A stretch of 64,000 nucleotides of DNA from positions 62,001-126,000 of the forward strand of contig JBFMCV010000007.1 in the NCBI GenBank assembly GCA_040754335.1, read 5' to 3'. Numbering within the stretch: the stretch's first letter is position 1; every line of letters begins with the position of its first letter. Made by a program: the position numbers and the translations under genes. Below are positions 34,567-45,971 of the stretch, one piece after another. This DNA is from Thermodesulfobacteriota bacterium. Its GTDB lineage: Bacteria; Desulfobacterota_D; UBA1144; Nemesobacterales; UBA2774. The notes below the pieces were generated by a model, which was not told the DNA's origin, made no database searches, and was given only the letters and a program-made list of their open reading frames with translations.

Positions 34567-37500
34567 TTAATTGCCGCTTACTCGGGCCAGGTCTCGTTTG
34601 TTTTCTTCAAACGCGGCCATTAGAGCCTCTTCCCCGCTGAGGCCGGTTTTTTGGACTTTCTTTATCGCTTCGAGCATTCTCTTGTAATCCTTTGGCATTA
34701 CTTTGACGAACTTCCCGGACACGGCGGTAAAGCGCGCAAGCACGTCCCTTCCCCTGTCGCTATGCGTGTATTCGACGTGTCGTTTTATCATGCCTTTTAT
34801 CTCTTCCAGGTCCTCGCCGTCGAGCTTATCGAGGCTGACCATATCTTTATTGCACCTCACGGGGAAGTCCCCGGTCTCGTCGAGAACGTACGCAACCCCT
34901 CCCGACATGCCGGCTGCGAAATTCCTGCCCGTGGAGCCGAGCACGAGAACGCGCCCGCCCGTCATGTACTCGCAGGCGTGGTCGCCGACGCCCTCTACGA
35001 CGGCGTGGACGCCGCTGTTTCTGACGCAGAAGCGCTCGCCGGCCATGCCCCTGATGTAGGCTTCCCCTCCGGTCGCGCCGTAAAAGGCTACGTTGCCGAT
35101 TATGATGTTCTCTTCGGGCCGGAACGTCGATCCCTTGGGCGGATACACCACGATCTTGCCCCCCGAAAGACCCTTTCCTATATAATCGTTCGAATCGCCC
35201 TCGAGGATAAGGGTCATGGAGTTCGGGATAAAGGCCCCGAAACTCTGGCCCGCGGAGCCGTTGAAGTGGAGTCTTATAGTGTCGGGCGGAAGACCGTCCG
35301 GACCGTAACGCCGCGTGATCTCGCTCCCTAGTATCGTCCCCACCGTCCTGTTCACGTTCCTGATGGGCAGAATCGCCTCTACAGGCGTGCCCGCTTCGAG
35401 CGCGGGCTTGCATATCTCGAGAAGCACTTTGTTGTCGAGGGCATCTTTCAGACCGTGGTCCTGCTCTATCTGGCAATACCTCCCCCAGTCGGGCGGCACG
35501 TCGGGCTGAAAGAGTATCTCCGAGAGGTCTACACCCCTCGCCTTCCAGTGGTCTATGGCCTTCTTCATCTCGAGCTTGTCTGTCCTTCCTATCATTTCGC
35601 TTACAGTCCTGAAACCGAGCTGCGCCATAATCTCTCTGACTTCCTCGGCGATGAAGCGCATGAAATTTACCACGTGCGCAGGATCGCCCGAGAATTTCTT
35701 GCGGAGCTCCGGGTTCTGCGTTGCGACTCCGACGGGGCATGTGTCGAGATGGCAGACCCTCATCATGATACATCCGAGGACGACCAACGGGGCCGTGGAG
35801 AAGCCGAACTCCTCGGCTCCGAGGAGCGCCGCGATGACTACGTCGCGGCCGGTCTTCATCTGACCGTCCGTTTCGAGCACCACCCGGCTCCTGAGGTTGT
35901 TGACGAGTAGCGTCTGGTGGGTCTCGGCGAGGCCGAGCTCCCACGGGAGACCCGCGTGCTGTATGCTCGTCTGGGGCGACGCGCCCGTGCCGCCGTCATA
36001 CCCGCTCACGAGGATCACGTCCGCATGTCCCTTGGCTACTCCGGCGGCTATCGTGCCGACGCCGACTTCGGATACGAGCTTCACGTTGATGCGCGCCCTC
36101 TGGTTCGCGTTCTTGAGGTCGTGTATCAGCTCGGCGAGGTCCTCGATCGAGTATATGTCGTGATGGGGCGGAGGCGATATGAGCCCTACGCCCGGTGTCG
36201 AGAGCCTGACCTTCGCTATCCAAGGATAGACTTTCTTTCCGGGGAGCTGACCGCCTTCTCCGGGCTTCGCCCCCTGGGCTATTTTTATCTGAATTTCGTC
36301 CGAGTTAACGAGGTATTCGCTCGTCACCCCGAACCTGCCGGAAGCCACCTGCTTGATCGCGCTCTTTCTCGAATCGCCGTTCGGGTCGGGGACGTAGCGG
36401 TGCGGATCCTCCCCGCCCTCGCCTGTATTGCTCTTCCCCCCTATCCTGTTCATGGCTATGGCGAGGCTTTCGTGCGCCTCGAGGCTTATCGCCCCGTAGG
36501 ACATGGCCCCCGTCTTAAATCTCCTGCATATAGATTCCACGGATTCCACTTCGTCTATGTCTATGGGCTCGGGCTCGAGCCTGAGGTCGAGCAGGCCTCT
36601 TAGCGTATGGAGCTGCTTCGACTGGTCGTTCACGAGCGACGAGAATTTCTTGAAATTCTCGTAGCTCCCCGTGCGTGTGGCGTTCTGCAGCAGGTGCACC
36701 GTGCGCGGGTTAAACGCGTGGTGCTCCCCTTCGGGACGCCACTGATAAATGCCGCCCACGTCGAGCGTCTCGGGCTCGACTTCGCGGTCCGGGAATGCCT
36801 TCTCGTGCCGCATCCTTATCTCATCGGCGATTACTTCGATCCCCGCGCCCTTTATCCTCGTCGGCGTCCACGTGAAGTATTTGTCCACGAACTCGTGGTT
36901 GAGTCCTATGGCTTCGAATATCTGTGCGCCGTGATAACTCTGGACGGCGGATATGCCGATCTTCGACATGGTTTTCACGACGCCCTTCACGACGCTCTTT
37001 ATATAGTTCTTGAGCGCGGTCTTTTTATCGATGTTCCTGAGCATCCCCTGCTCTATCATGTCCTCTATCGATTCGTAAGCGAGATAAGGGTTCACGGCGC
37101 TTACGCCGTAGCCGATGAGGAGCGCGAAATGGTGGACTTCCCGGGGCTCGCCCGATTCCAGTATCAAAGCGACCTTGAGCCTCTTCCCGTTTCTTATCAA
37201 ATGGTGGTGTAGACCGGAAGACGCGAGGAGCGACGGTATGGGCGCGTGCTGCCTGTCAAAACCCCTGTCCGACAGTATAAGCAGGTTTGCCCCTTCCTCG
37301 ATCGCCCTGTCGGCTTTCGTGAACAAGTCCTTGAGTGCATCCTCGAGACCGTCGCTTCCTCCAGAGACCTCGAAAAGTATCGGAAGGGTCACGGATTTGA
37401 ACGTGCTGTTGTCGAGACCCCTTATGCGCTCTAGCTGCTCGTTAGTCAGTATGGGGCTGTCGAGCTTTATCAGCCGGCAGCTCTCGGGCCTGGGGTCGAG

Positions 37501-39171
37501 TATATTGCCCTCCGGGCCTATCGTGACCTCGGTCGCCGTAATCAGCTCCTCGCGAATCGCGTCTATGGGAGGATTGGTCACCTGGGCGAAGAGCTGCTTG
37601 AAGTATTCGAAAAGGAGCCTCGGCTTGTTCGAGAGCACCGCTACAGGGGTGTCCTTCCCCATGGAGCCTACGGGCTCGACGCCGTTCTCCGCCATCGGGC
37701 CCATGATTATCCTCAAATCCTCGAACGTGTATCCGAATACCCTCTGCCTCTCGACCATGGCTTCGTGGTCGAATTTCTCCTCGTCCTTGATCCCCTCCGA
37801 CAGCGGTATATCGGAGAGGTTTATGAGGTTCTGATCGAGCCACTCCCTGTAAGGCTTTTCATTCGCGAGCCTGTTTTTTATCTCCTCGTCGCCTACAATG
37901 CGCCCCTCGATCGTATCGATAAGGAACATCCTGCCGGGCTGGAGCCTTCCCTTGCGCAGCACCATGTCGGCCGGGACGTCCAGAACGCCGACCTCGGAGC
38001 CCATAATGACCATGTCGTCTTTCGTCACGTAATAGCGGGACGGCCTGAGCCCGTTCCTGTCGAGGACAGCGCCCACTTTGAACCCGTCCGTAAAAGCTAT
38101 CGACGCGGGCCCGTCCCAGGGCTCCATAAGGCAGCTGTGGTATTCGTAGAACGCCTTCTTCTCGTCGCTCATAGTCTCGTGATTGGACCAGGGCTCCGGT
38201 ATCATCATCATGATCGAATGCTCTATCGGGCGCCCCGCGAGCGTAAGGAACTCGACGCAGTTGTCGAAATTAGCGGAATCGCTTCCGTCGGGCTGTATGA
38301 TCGGGAATATCTTTTCGAGATCGTCTCCGAACAAATCGGTGGAAAGCACGGCCTCGCGGGCGTGCATCCAGTTGATATTCCCTCTCAGGGTGTTGATCTC
38401 TCCGTTGTGGATAATATAGCGGTATGGGTGCGCGCGGTCCCAGCTCGGGAACGTATTCGTGCTGAAACGCGAGTGGACGAGCGCTATGGCGGACTCCATG
38501 TCCTGGTCGCTCAGGTCGGGATAGTATTGCTCTAGCTGCCAGGTCGTGAGCATGCCCTTGTAGACGAACGTCTTGTAGGAGAGGCTGGGTACGTAGAAAT
38601 ACTCGCCCCCCTGCATGCCGGAGAACCTGATATCGTTTTCCCCGCGCTTCCTGATTATGTAGAGCTTGCGCTCGAAAGCGCCGTCGTCTGCGATGCCGGA
38701 GCCGCGGGCGATGAATATCTGCTTCATGTAGGGCTCGCCCTTGACCGCCGTGAAGCCCAGAGTTGAATTGTCGGTCGGTATATCGCGCCATCCTAGGACG
38801 GACAGACCCTCCTCGCTTATTATCCTTTCGAACGCCTTTATGCATTCCTTTCTCTCGGACGCGTTCGGAGGTAGGAAAACCATCCCCGAGGCGTAAGACT
38901 GATAGGGAGGGAGCGTTATCCCCGCCTCTCCGGCTATCTTCTTAAAAAACTTGTGCGGGGTCTGGATCAGTATCCCCGCGCCGTCGCCGGTGTTGACCTC
39001 GCAACCGCATGCCCCCCTGTGCTGGAGGTTCCGGAGAATAGTCAGAGCGTTTTTTATTATGGCGTGGGATTTTTCGCCTTTTATATTTACAACAAACCCT
39101 ATGCCGCACGAATCGTGCTCGAATTGCGGGTCGTACAGACCCTGTTTCTTCGGATATCCCACGGGCTTCAT
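34567..39171 (-). CDS. gltB: Glutamate synthase, large (alpha) subunit
   Basis: Hydrolyses glutamine and transfers ammonia to 2-oxoglutarate, giving glutamate. The 1534 residues are the normal length. Domains: class II amidotransferase with nucleophile Cys22 (HDSCGIGFV) behind a 21-residue propeptide normally removed; central domain; FMN-binding synthase domain ([43 protein letters not shown]); the [3Fe-4S] motif [12 protein letters not shown]; and the C-terminal GXGXG beta-helix ([31 protein letters not shown]). AGGAAGGTG before the ATG supports the start. First gene of gltBD. Confidence 0.98.
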   Translation of the reverse strand: MKPVGYPKKQGLYDPQFEHDSCGIGFVVNIKGEKSHAIIKNALTILRNLQHRGACGCEVNTGDGAGILIQTPHKFFKKIAGEAGITLPPYQSYASGMVFLPPNASERKECIKAFERIISEEGLSVLGWRDIPTDNSTLGFTAVKGEPYMKQIFIARGSGIADDGAFERKLYIIRKRGENDIRFSGMQGGEYFYVPSLSYKTFVYKGMLTTWQLEQYYPDLSDQDMESAIALVHSRFSTNTFPSWDRAHPYRYIIHNGEINTLRGNINWMHAREAVLSTDLFGDDLEKIFPIIQPDGSDSANFDNCVEFLTLAGRPIEHSIMMMIPEPWSNHETMSDEKKAFYEYHSCLMEPWDGPASIAFTDGFKVGAVLDRNGLRPSRYYVTKDDMVIMGSEVGVLDVPADMVLRKGRLQPGRMFLIDTIEGRIVGDEEIKNRLANEKPYREWLDQNLINLSDIPLSEGIKDEEKFDHEAMVERQRVFGYTFEDLRIIMGPMAENGVEPVGSMGKDTPVAVLSNKPRLLFEYFKQLFAQVTNPPIDAIREELITATEVTIGPEGNILDPRPESCRLIKLDSPILTNEQLERIRGLDNSTFKSVTLPILFEVSGGSDGLEDALKDLFTKADRAIEEGANLLILSDRGFDRQHAPIPSLLASSGLHHHLIRNGKRLKVALILESGEPREVHHFALLIGYGVSAVNPYLAYESIEDMIEQGMLRNIDKKTALKNYIKSVVKGVVKTMSKIGISAVQSYHGAQIFEAIGLNHEFVDKYFTWTPTRIKGAGIEVIADEIRMRHEKAFPDREVEPETLDVGGIYQWRPEGEHHAFNPRTVHLLQNATRTGSYENFKKFSSLVNDQSKQLHTLRGLLDLRLEPEPIDIDEVESVESICRRFKTGAMSYGAISLEAHESLAIAMNRIGGKSNTGEGGEDPHRYVPDPNGDSRKSAIKQVASGRFGVTSEYLVNSDEIQIKIAQGAKPGEGGQLPGKKVYPWIAKVRLSTPGVGLISPPPHHDIYSIEDLAELIHDLKNANQRARINVKLVSEVGVGTIAAGVAKGHADVILVSGYDGGTGASPQTSIQHAGLPWELGLAETHQTLLVNNLRSRVVLETDGQMKTGRDVVIAALLGAEEFGFSTAPLVVLGCIMMRVCHLDTCPVGVATQNPELRKKFSGDPAHVVNFMRFIAEEVREIMAQLGFRTVSEMIGRTDKLEMKKAIDHWKARGVDLSEILFQPDVPPDWGRYCQIEQDHGLKDALDNKVLLEICKPALEAGTPVEAILPIRNVNRTVGTILGSEITRRYGPDGLPPDTIRLHFNGSAGQSFGAFIPNSMTLILEGDSNDYIGKGLSGGKIVVYPPKGSTFRPEENIIIGNVAFYGATGGEAYIRGMAGERFCVRNSGVHAVVEGVGDHACEYMTGGRVLVLGSTGRNFAAGMSGGVAYVLDETGDFPVRCNKDMVSLDKLDGEDLEEIKGMIKRHVEYTHSDRGRDVLARFTAVSGKFVKVMPKDYKRMLEAIKKVQKTGLSGEEALMAAFEENKRDLARVSGN

Positions 39172-39361
39172 AAAAACACCTTCCTGAAAGATATAAAATG
39201 ATATGAAGCTGAAACAGACCGGCCTTCGATTTCAGCCGACTAACCCTAAATTAATGTTAGATGAAAATTAAGACAAGTCAACAATGGGGGCCAACAACGG
39301 GAAAGTAATTAAATTAAACGGAGAGAGGCGGTTTGTCCAGGGCTTATAACTGTGGTGCCGC

Positions 39362-41101
39362 TCACTCCCTGTAGAGGTTCGTGATCGGGAAGCGGCGGTC
39401 TTTGCCGAAAGCCCTAGCGGTAATTTTGATGCCCGGAGGCGCCTGCCTCCGCTTGTATTCGTTCGTGTCGACCATACGGGTCACCTTCTTGACGACGGGC
39501 TCGCTGAAGCCGAGCGACACTATGTCTTCTATGCTGAGGTCGTCCTCGACATAGGCTTTAAGTATCGGGTCCAGTATCTCATAAGGCGGAAGAGAGTCCG
39601 TGTCCAGCTGACCCGGCCTGAGCTCGGCAGACGGTGGCTTGGTCAGAATCGCCGCGGGTATTATCTCCTTCTTTTTCCAGGAATTGTAAAAGCGGGCGAC
39701 CCTGTAGACTATAGTCTTGGGCACGTCCTTGATAACGGCGAACCCACCGGCCATGTCTCCATATATGGTGCAGTAGCCGACGCTCATCTCGCTCTTGTTG
39801 CCGGTAGTGAGGACAAGCCACCGGAACTTGTTCGAAAGGGCCATGAGCAAGTTGCCCCTTATGCGCGCCTGGATGTTCTCTTCAGTCGCATCCTCCCTAA
39901 GCCCCGCAAAAACCCCGGATAGCATATCGCCGTAAGCCTTGAAAGCTTTCTCGATAGGTATGTTCAGAAGCTCGATCCCAAGATTCCCGGCTAATTTTTC
40001 CGAATCCCCGACGCTCCCCCGCGAGCTGTACCTGGAGGGCATCGTAACCGCGACCACGTTCTCCCTGCCGAGCGCCTCGACAGCTATGACGGTCACTATC
40101 GCGGAATCGATGCCTCCGCTCAAGCCGATGACCACTTTCCTGAAACCGTTTTTGGTTACGTAGTCTCTCGTCCCAATCACGAGCGCCTTGAGAATTTCCT
40201 CGTCGACCGGAAGGAAGTCTTCCACCCTGGGCTTTACCGCGGGCCCGGGCGTCTCCTTATTCTTCTTCGCGTCCATGACGATCACTTCAGGGTTATCCGA
40301 GTGAGCCTTCATGGCCAGATGCTCTTTCCTCCTCCTGGGGTCGTGCATGCGCGACCTGAACACCCGGTCTATGTTTATGTCGGATACGAGCAGGTCTTCC
40401 TCGAACCCCTTCGCCCGGGCGAGTATCTCCCCCCGCTCTCCGATTATCACGCTGTGGCCGTCGAACACGAGCTCGTCCTGTCCCCCGACGAGGTTGCAGT
40501 AGGCGACGACCGCCGAGTAGTCCTTGGCCCTCGTAACGAGCATCTGCTCGCGCGCCTTTACCTTGGACGAATAATACGGAGATGAGGAAATATTGATAAT
40601 TATCTGGGCGCCGCCGAGTACGGATTGTCTTCTGGTGGGGTCCCCCGGATACCATATGTCCTCGCATATGTTGACGCCGAATATCGCGTCTCCGAGCTTG
40701 TAAACGGGCGCCCTGAGCCCGGACTGAAAGTACCTGTCCTCATCGAAGACGCCGTAGTTGGGGAGGTAGTGCTTGCGGTAAATGTCAACGAGCTCTTTAT
40801 TGCGGAGGATCGCGGCCGCGTTGTAGATGTCTTCCCTGCGGTCGGCGAAACCTAGAACCACCGTTAGACCGTCTGTGGCCTTCCTAACCCTGTCCACCGC
40901 TTTCAGGTTATCGCTTATGAACCGCGGCTTGAGGAGAAGGTCCTCAGGGGGGTACCCCGTAACCGCGAGCTCGGGGAAGCATAATATATCGACTCCCAAG
41001 GCCCTTGCGTTTTTGATGTATCCAAGGATCTTCTCGAGATTCCCTTCGACATCGCCTACACGCACGTTTATCTGGGCAAGGCCCAATCTTACAGTATCCA
41101 T
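39362..41101 (-). CDS. nadE: Glutamine-dependent NAD(+) synthetase
   Basis: Last step of NAD biosynthesis: amidation of nicotinate adenine dinucleotide with ammonia from glutamine. The 579 residues join an N-terminal nitrilase-like glutaminase, with catalytic Glu44 (FPELAVTGYPPEDLL), Lys in RKHYLPNYGVFDE and Cys in GVNICEDIWYP, to a C-terminal ATP-dependent synthetase with the P-loop VIGLSGGIDSAIV, TTGNKSEMSVGYCTIYGDMAGG and the C-terminal NEYKRRQAPPGIKIT. Placed 190 bases after the gltB start region, probably in its own unit. Confidence 0.97.
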   Translation of the reverse strand: MDTVRLGLAQINVRVGDVEGNLEKILGYIKNARALGVDILCFPELAVTGYPPEDLLLKPRFISDNLKAVDRVRKATDGLTVVLGFADRREDIYNAAAILRNKELVDIYRKHYLPNYGVFDEDRYFQSGLRAPVYKLGDAIFGVNICEDIWYPGDPTRRQSVLGGAQIIINISSSPYYSSKVKAREQMLVTRAKDYSAVVAYCNLVGGQDELVFDGHSVIIGERGEILARAKGFEEDLLVSDINIDRVFRSRMHDPRRRKEHLAMKAHSDNPEVIVMDAKKNKETPGPAVKPRVEDFLPVDEEILKALVIGTRDYVTKNGFRKVVIGLSGGIDSAIVTVIAVEALGRENVVAVTMPSRYSSRGSVGDSEKLAGNLGIELLNIPIEKAFKAYGDMLSGVFAGLREDATEENIQARIRGNLLMALSNKFRWLVLTTGNKSEMSVGYCTIYGDMAGGFAVIKDVPKTIVYRVARFYNSWKKKEIIPAAILTKPPSAELRPGQLDTDSLPPYEILDPILKAYVEDDLSIEDIVSLGFSEPVVKKVTRMVDTNEYKRRQAPPGIKITARAFGKDRRFPITNLYRE

Positions 41102-41250
41102 CCCGAAGCCCGTGTATAAATTATAACACTCTAAGAAATAAAATAATTACAGTATTTTAACCGAATCGGAGCCAAGAGGGAATATCGGGGAGGGAAATAC
41201 CGGCTTAAGCGAGCATTGCCTTAAAACGCCTCAGCCCTCCTCCGTAACCG

Positions 41251-41862
41251 TCAAGAAAAACCTGCCGAGATATGGACTATATTGGCAAGGAAATGAAAAA
41301 TGATGCTCGCCCAGAGCGTCCCCGTCGCCATATACAGATAACCCATAACGAGGGAAGGGAAGAATGTCAGTACAGCCTGAGAGCACTCCGATAACCCGTG
41401 GCCGCCTCCGAGGCACAGCGTTATGAAATGCCCGAGCGCAAATAGAAAGCTTACGGCCACTATGCCCTTTAACGTATTACCGAGCTTCTGCTGCAGGTAG
41501 CCCCTGAAAAAGACCTCTTCCGGCAGGGCCACGAGCAAAAGCTGGATGAGTATGAAGGTATAAGAGAGCCTGCCGAAGGTGAGCGAATTTCCCGAATACA
41601 GGCCGTAACCGGCCAGGACGGCTATATAGACTAGGAGCAACACGATCGAGACCGCGATACCCGTGAGCACCCCCTTCGGGTCCCATCTGAGGTCGCTCAT
41701 ATCGGTCTTGAGCATAAAAGGGATCGAAAGCATGAGTACTGCGGATACGGATACTACATACGGCGCGGACATAAACCGCTTCATAAGGAAGATCAGGGAT
41801 ATTACGAGGACATAAATAGCTAACGGCGGCAGGTACTCATGGAGATTGCGGGGTTTATCCAT
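41251..41862 (-). CDS. CPBP-family intramembrane glutamic protease
   Basis: A 203-residue polytopic membrane protein with the Abi/CAAX-protease motifs: Glu115-Glu116 and Arg120 in PEEVFFRGYLQ, His145 in FALGHF, and the last motif HFLANI. Such enzymes cut substrates within or near the membrane; relatives MrtJ, MrtC and MrtX are proposed processing enzymes for Cys-containing C-terminal sorting tails (JDVT/MYXO-CTERM). A protein with such a tail is encoded at 57650 in this window, making this gene a candidate partner; that link is inference. Weak ribosome binding site. Stands between nadE and a GT-C gene on the same strand. Confidence 0.88.
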   Translation of the reverse strand: MDKPRNLHEYLPPLAIYVLVISLIFLMKRFMSAPYVVSVSAVLMLSIPFMLKTDMSDLRWDPKGVLTGIAVSIVLLLVYIAVLAGYGLYSGNSLTFGRLSYTFILIQLLLVALPEEVFFRGYLQQKLGNTLKGIVAVSFLFALGHFITLCLGGGHGLSECSQAVLTFFPSLVMGYLYMATGTLWASIIFHFLANIVHISAGFS

Positions 41863-41916
41863 TCAGCGGGCCGGATAAGATTTTAAATTGTAAAATACAT
41901 AAAGCCGGTTGTGAGG

Positions 41917-43149
41917 TCAATACACCTTGAACCATTCGAATTTATTGATAAACAGCACTCCCCAGAGGTTGACCAGCACGCCCGCTGTAATAAGCGCCTT
42001 GTGATACCATTTCATCTCCCCGCCGATGCCCTTGAAAGTAAGGAGGAGGAGGAAGGGATAAAAATCGAGAGCGTATCTGTAACCGAACTGCGTCCACCCC
42101 GTACCGCTTTTTATGAATATAAGAAAGGCGGTCGGTATCACCGCCGACCAGCATGCGAGAGAGAGCCTGTTCCTTATTCCGGCGAAGAGGGCGAAGATGA
42201 ATGCGGGCGTCGTAATGAGGATCGAGAGCCCTATCTGCGACGGGACTACATAAGGCCAGGTGCTTATGAATGCGGGCGGCTCGAGGAACATGATGCGGAG
42301 GTGATAAGGGATATACGACAAATCGAAGAGTCCCTTATTGAACCAGGGCGAGAGTTTTTCCTTGGCCGGGTAAATCGAGTGCATGACGTACCCGACGTCG
42401 AAAGGCGTCCCGAAACGGAGGTAGTTGTATATGAAGTTGAGTAATACGAAAATACCGGCGCCCGCGCAGAGCAGAAGAATGGGCCTTAATCTTACCCTGC
42501 CGAGCAGTCCCGCCCTATCCGTGGAAAGGAGCCAGGTATCGGAAAGCATTATCAGAAAAAAGGGCAATGTCAGAAGGGTCGGCAATCTCGACCAGTATGA
42601 CGCCCCGACAAGGAGTCCTATGAGAAACGGTCTCCGGCTCGTTAACGTGACGTACACAGCCAGGACCAGAAACGTCGTCGAGGCGATTTGAGCAAAGTAC
42701 CATACGGAGCCGACCGTGGCCAGATACCAGTGGATGCTGCCGAACCCGAAGAGGACTGTCATCCAGAACCGTATCTCCTCGTTTTCCGTAAGCTTCCTCA
42801 TTATCATGTATACGATCGATACGTTGACGCCGCCCAGCATAAAGGATACGAGGACGTGGTTGAACGAAACCCCGAACAGGGCTACGAACGGCATAAGCAC
42901 GATTGCAGGCATAGGTGGATAAATCTCGTAATATTTACCTCCGACCACTATGAGCTCCTCAAAATGTATGGGCGGATCCGCCAGATACAGCCTCCCGTGG
43001 AGAAACGCGTCGGCTAGATAGCTGAAATAGTTAAAGTAATCATGAATCCGGGGCTGAGTTAAGTAATAAACGACGTAACCCGCTATAAAAAAGAGAAGTG
43101 GGGCAAACAGGCGCGAATATTTTTTAGGAGTCAGGGCACTGAAATTCAT
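41917..43149 (-). CDS. Polytopic membrane protein, GT-C/GT39-like glycosyltransferase
   Basis: A 410-residue protein with ~10-11 membrane helices. Its layout matches polyprenyl-phosphate-dependent GT-C enzymes: a first helix followed by a luminal/periplasmic loop with acidic residues (YLADAFLHGRLYLADPP, FEELIVVGGKYYEIYPPMPAI), then repeated helices, and a C-terminal FIKSGTGWTQFGYRYALDFYPF typical of the family. The sugar and acceptor cannot be told. Start ATG at 43149 (a TTG at 43152 precedes it). Divergent from the PIG-V-like gene at 43265. Confidence 0.8.
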   Translation of the reverse strand: MNFSALTPKKYSRLFAPLLFFIAGYVVYYLTQPRIHDYFNYFSYLADAFLHGRLYLADPPIHFEELIVVGGKYYEIYPPMPAIVLMPFVALFGVSFNHVLVSFMLGGVNVSIVYMIMRKLTENEEIRFWMTVLFGFGSIHWYLATVGSVWYFAQIASTTFLVLAVYVTLTSRRPFLIGLLVGASYWSRLPTLLTLPFFLIMLSDTWLLSTDRAGLLGRVRLRPILLLCAGAGIFVLLNFIYNYLRFGTPFDVGYVMHSIYPAKEKLSPWFNKGLFDLSYIPYHLRIMFLEPPAFISTWPYVVPSQIGLSILITTPAFIFALFAGIRNRLSLACWSAVIPTAFLIFIKSGTGWTQFGYRYALDFYPFLLLLTFKGIGGEMKWYHKALITAGVLVNLWGVLFINKFEWFKVY

Positions 43150-43264
43150 CAAATATACCGGAACCGGTATTCAATATTTCCGGATAATAGATTAACATAA
43201 TACACGGATTTTCCAGTAAATATTAGAATAGCATGATACGCGCAGCAGAGACCGGCGGTACAAA

Positions 43265-44368
43265 ATGAAGCTTAATGCCGAATCGAGAGAATTGTCCTTA
43301 ATAGCCCTGGTCTCGATAATATGGACTTTTGTTGTCGCCTATACGGCATACGTAGTCCTGGAGAACAAATATCCCGATACGATCATCTCGATCTGGAATG
43401 TATGGGACACTCCGCACTATATAGACATCGCACGGTACGGATACACGAGCTCGACGGCAGACGATAGATACTTGTTTATCGTATTCTTCCCGCTCTATCC
43501 GTATCTCGTGAAAATATTTTCTTTGATATTCAGAGATTATCTTCTAGCCGCTCTCCTGGTATCGAATCTCTCATACGCAGGAGCCGTATTCTACTTCTTT
43601 AAACTTGTCAGGCTAGACTACGAAAGCGAGGATGCGTTCAGATCGGTGATATATTTATCGATATTCCCAACCGCATATTTTTTCCATGCCGCTTATACAG
43701 AGAGCCTGTTCATTCTGCTCACTATAGCCAGTTTCTATTACGCAAGAAAAGAGAGATGGGCGCTCTCGGGATTATTCGGGATGCTGGCATCGGCTACGCG
43801 CATTACAGGAATAATCCTGCTCCCTGTTCTCGTAATAGAGTATCTAAACCAAAAAGGATTCAAATTAAATCAGGTAAGGAGAAATATACTCTGGATTTCA
43901 ATTATCCCGCTGGGGCTCGCAGTCTATCTGGCATTAAACTATATTACGTTCGGAGACCCGCTTAAGTTCCTGGAATTTCAAAATAAACACTGGGCAAAGC
44001 ACTTCGATTTCCTCTACAGGGGATTTCTGGTTGCTTTGGACGGCATTGTGTTGAGCAAACCCAGGGACTCCATAATGACGGGATGGGGTGAGCTTGTATT
44101 CGCCGTAATGACCCTCGCAATCATCGTTTATTCGTTTTTCAGGATACGCCTGTCATATTGTCTATATGCGCTTGCGACCTGGCTGGTAGTGACTTCGACT
44201 TCGTTCTGGCTGAGCGTCCCCCGCTATACGCTTTCAATGTTCCCGATCTTCATAGCCCTCTCCCTCTTGGGCAGACGGAGGGAAGTAAATTATCTGCTCA
44301 TATTTTTATCACTTACGCTATACATGCTGTTTTTGGTGCAATTTATCAGGTTCGGCTGGGCGTTTTAG
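43265..44368 (+). CDS. PIG-V-like GT-C mannosyltransferase
   Basis: A 367-residue multi-pass membrane protein with family signatures of PIG-V/GPI-mannosyltransferase-II-like bacterial proteins: WNVWDTPHYIDIARYGY (acidic catalytic loop after helix 1), VFFPLYPYLVKIFS, IFPTAYFFHAAYTESLFILLT and SATRITGIILLPVL. It probably transfers a hexose, perhaps mannose, from a polyprenyl phosphate donor on the outer face of the inner membrane. Base composition is AT-richer than flanking housekeeping genes. Between two oppositely oriented GT-C genes. Confidence 0.82.
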   Translation: MKLNAESRELSLIALVSIIWTFVVAYTAYVVLENKYPDTIISIWNVWDTPHYIDIARYGYTSSTADDRYLFIVFFPLYPYLVKIFSLIFRDYLLAALLVSNLSYAGAVFYFFKLVRLDYESEDAFRSVIYLSIFPTAYFFHAAYTESLFILLTIASFYYARKERWALSGLFGMLASATRITGIILLPVLVIEYLNQKGFKLNQVRRNILWISIIPLGLAVYLALNYITFGDPLKFLEFQNKHWAKHFDFLYRGFLVALDGIVLSKPRDSIMTGWGELVFAVMTLAIIVYSFFRIRLSYCLYALATWLVVTSTSFWLSVPRYTLSMFPIFIALSLLGRRREVNYLLIFLSLTLYMLFLVQFIRFGWAF

Positions 44369-44457
44369 AGATAGAGGTCTTCCTTAAAACGCTTGATGAA
44401 TACATCAGCCTTACCTTGCGGTTGGCCGATGCAAGATAAAAATTTATTTGGATGAAT

Positions 44458-45714
44458 TTATTCTGATTCGGCGATCTTGGGAAATGAAATGCCTAATAAT
44501 TTGAATTTGGTTCGTTCCCATCTCGCGCGATAAATATTTCTAATGAGATATGTTAATAAGTAAACATAGCTTAATAAATTTATCACTGAGCTCGTTACCG
44601 TCAGTATGGTTATAGTATGCGGATCATGAAAAAGTGAGCCATAGTTACGCTCATATACCGCAAACATATTTAAGAAAAATGTCAGAGACAGAATGACGTA
44701 TATATACATAAACTTTCTTTCAGAGGCGAGCGGGACCAGAAGCGCCAAAAACGGTATGGCCCAGAACATATACCTTTCATGTACCCGCGTGAAGAAAATA
44801 AAGAACGTCAAGTAGATAAAAAATGATGCAAAACATAACGACCGGAAATTAAATCTGTATCTCCTCAGGTAAATATTCAAAAGAACCGCCACCAAAAGAT
44901 AAACAAGAATGCCGATATATTTCGGCGTAATAAAAAAATATTTAACATTGTCGAGCGGTGAATCGTACCACTCCTTTGTCCAGGACGACGAGCTAAATAA
45001 CCACCAGAAGTTGTATGCATTTACGGTAATATGGGGAAAGCTGTTAAACGAATTGATAAAAACGCTTTTAAAGAGAGTTATAATCTCGGGCAGGAACGGC
45101 AATAATATAACAAATGATGTAATTGCGAATGATATAATCAGCCTGGGGAGATTTTTTATATTGAATAGTATCGGCGCCAGTATCAATCCCTGGAGCTTGG
45201 ACAGTATCGAGAAGGCATAAAATACACCCCCTTTATAATTGTTATAGTTATAAATTGTCAGCAGGAGGAAAAACGAAAGAAGAGGATCGTCCCACTTTCC
45301 CCAGAACGCCGAATCAAAGATTATAGCGGGGTTAAATAAAAACGCCGCCATGCTTATGAACGGGGCGTGTTTCAATAAGTCATTTTTCTCGAATTTACGT
45401 TTCGACGCAAAGTAGATAGTTACGGCTATACCCAAATCCGCAAGGATGCCGGGTAGTTTTAAGAATAGAAAGCCGAATTCCCGAAATTTCATCATCGGGT
45501 AGCTGATTATATATAATAAGAAAGTGAATATCGGAGGCAAGTTGCACCATGTACGCCCATAGAAATTCGTGAGACCGTTCTTTTGCAAGGATTCCGCCCA
45601 TGATTTGTGAATTAGAACATCCGACTCGAAACCCGGATTTTGACTTACCAAAAGTCGAATTGACAGGCCTAGAGCAAGCAATATTATTACTAGTATCGTT
45701 TCCTTATTTTTCAT
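44458..45714 (-). CDS. GT-C membrane glycosyltransferase (paralogue of 48876-50210)
   Basis: A 418-residue polytopic protein. It shares a set of motifs with the product at 48876: WCNLPPIFTFLLYI versus WCDYMPGYLYVLWV, KLPGILADLGI versus KLPANLADLGI, FNPAIIFDSAFWGKWDD versus FNPASLSNSTFWGQVDS, and TRVHERYMFWAIPF versus TRAHERHLLPMIVF. These are features of mannosyltransferase-like GT-C (GT87/GT39-related) enzymes. The gene is clearly AT-richer than its surroundings and uses AT-ending codons, which suggests recent acquisition. Flanked by plus-strand glycosyltransferase genes. Confidence 0.8.
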   Translation of the reverse strand: MKNKETILVIILLALGLSIRLLVSQNPGFESDVLIHKSWAESLQKNGLTNFYGRTWCNLPPIFTFLLYIISYPMMKFREFGFLFLKLPGILADLGIAVTIYFASKRKFEKNDLLKHAPFISMAAFLFNPAIIFDSAFWGKWDDPLLSFFLLLTIYNYNNYKGGVFYAFSILSKLQGLILAPILFNIKNLPRLIISFAITSFVILLPFLPEIITLFKSVFINSFNSFPHITVNAYNFWWLFSSSSWTKEWYDSPLDNVKYFFITPKYIGILVYLLVAVLLNIYLRRYRFNFRSLCFASFFIYLTFFIFFTRVHERYMFWAIPFLALLVPLASERKFMYIYVILSLTFFLNMFAVYERNYGSLFHDPHTITILTVTSSVINLLSYVYLLTYLIRNIYRARWERTKFKLLGISFPKIAESE

Positions 45715-45971
45715 GGATTTAAGAAAAAACGCAGTCAGTAATATATCATTAGAACAAAGTTATAACCAGCGGCTTACTGCGCATAATTGAACATGCAGGC
45801 GGTTTGTTTTTCTGAGACGCGGAGAGTTTCACAACTGTAACACGAATGTTAGACCGGGCTTATATGAACAGACCTGATTACCTGCGCATTTAAACTCATT
45901 GCGTCTGTTTGGCGATTGTAAATAGACTTTTAATTCGCTGTAATTAAATGATAAAATGAAATTACAAATCT
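45715..45971. other. Divergent intergenic region
   Basis: AT-rich non-coding sequence between the GT-C gene (minus) and the Dol-P-Man-synthase-like gene (plus). TGATAAAAT near 45951 could serve as a -10 for the latter. Nothing else is recognisable. Confidence 0.35.
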
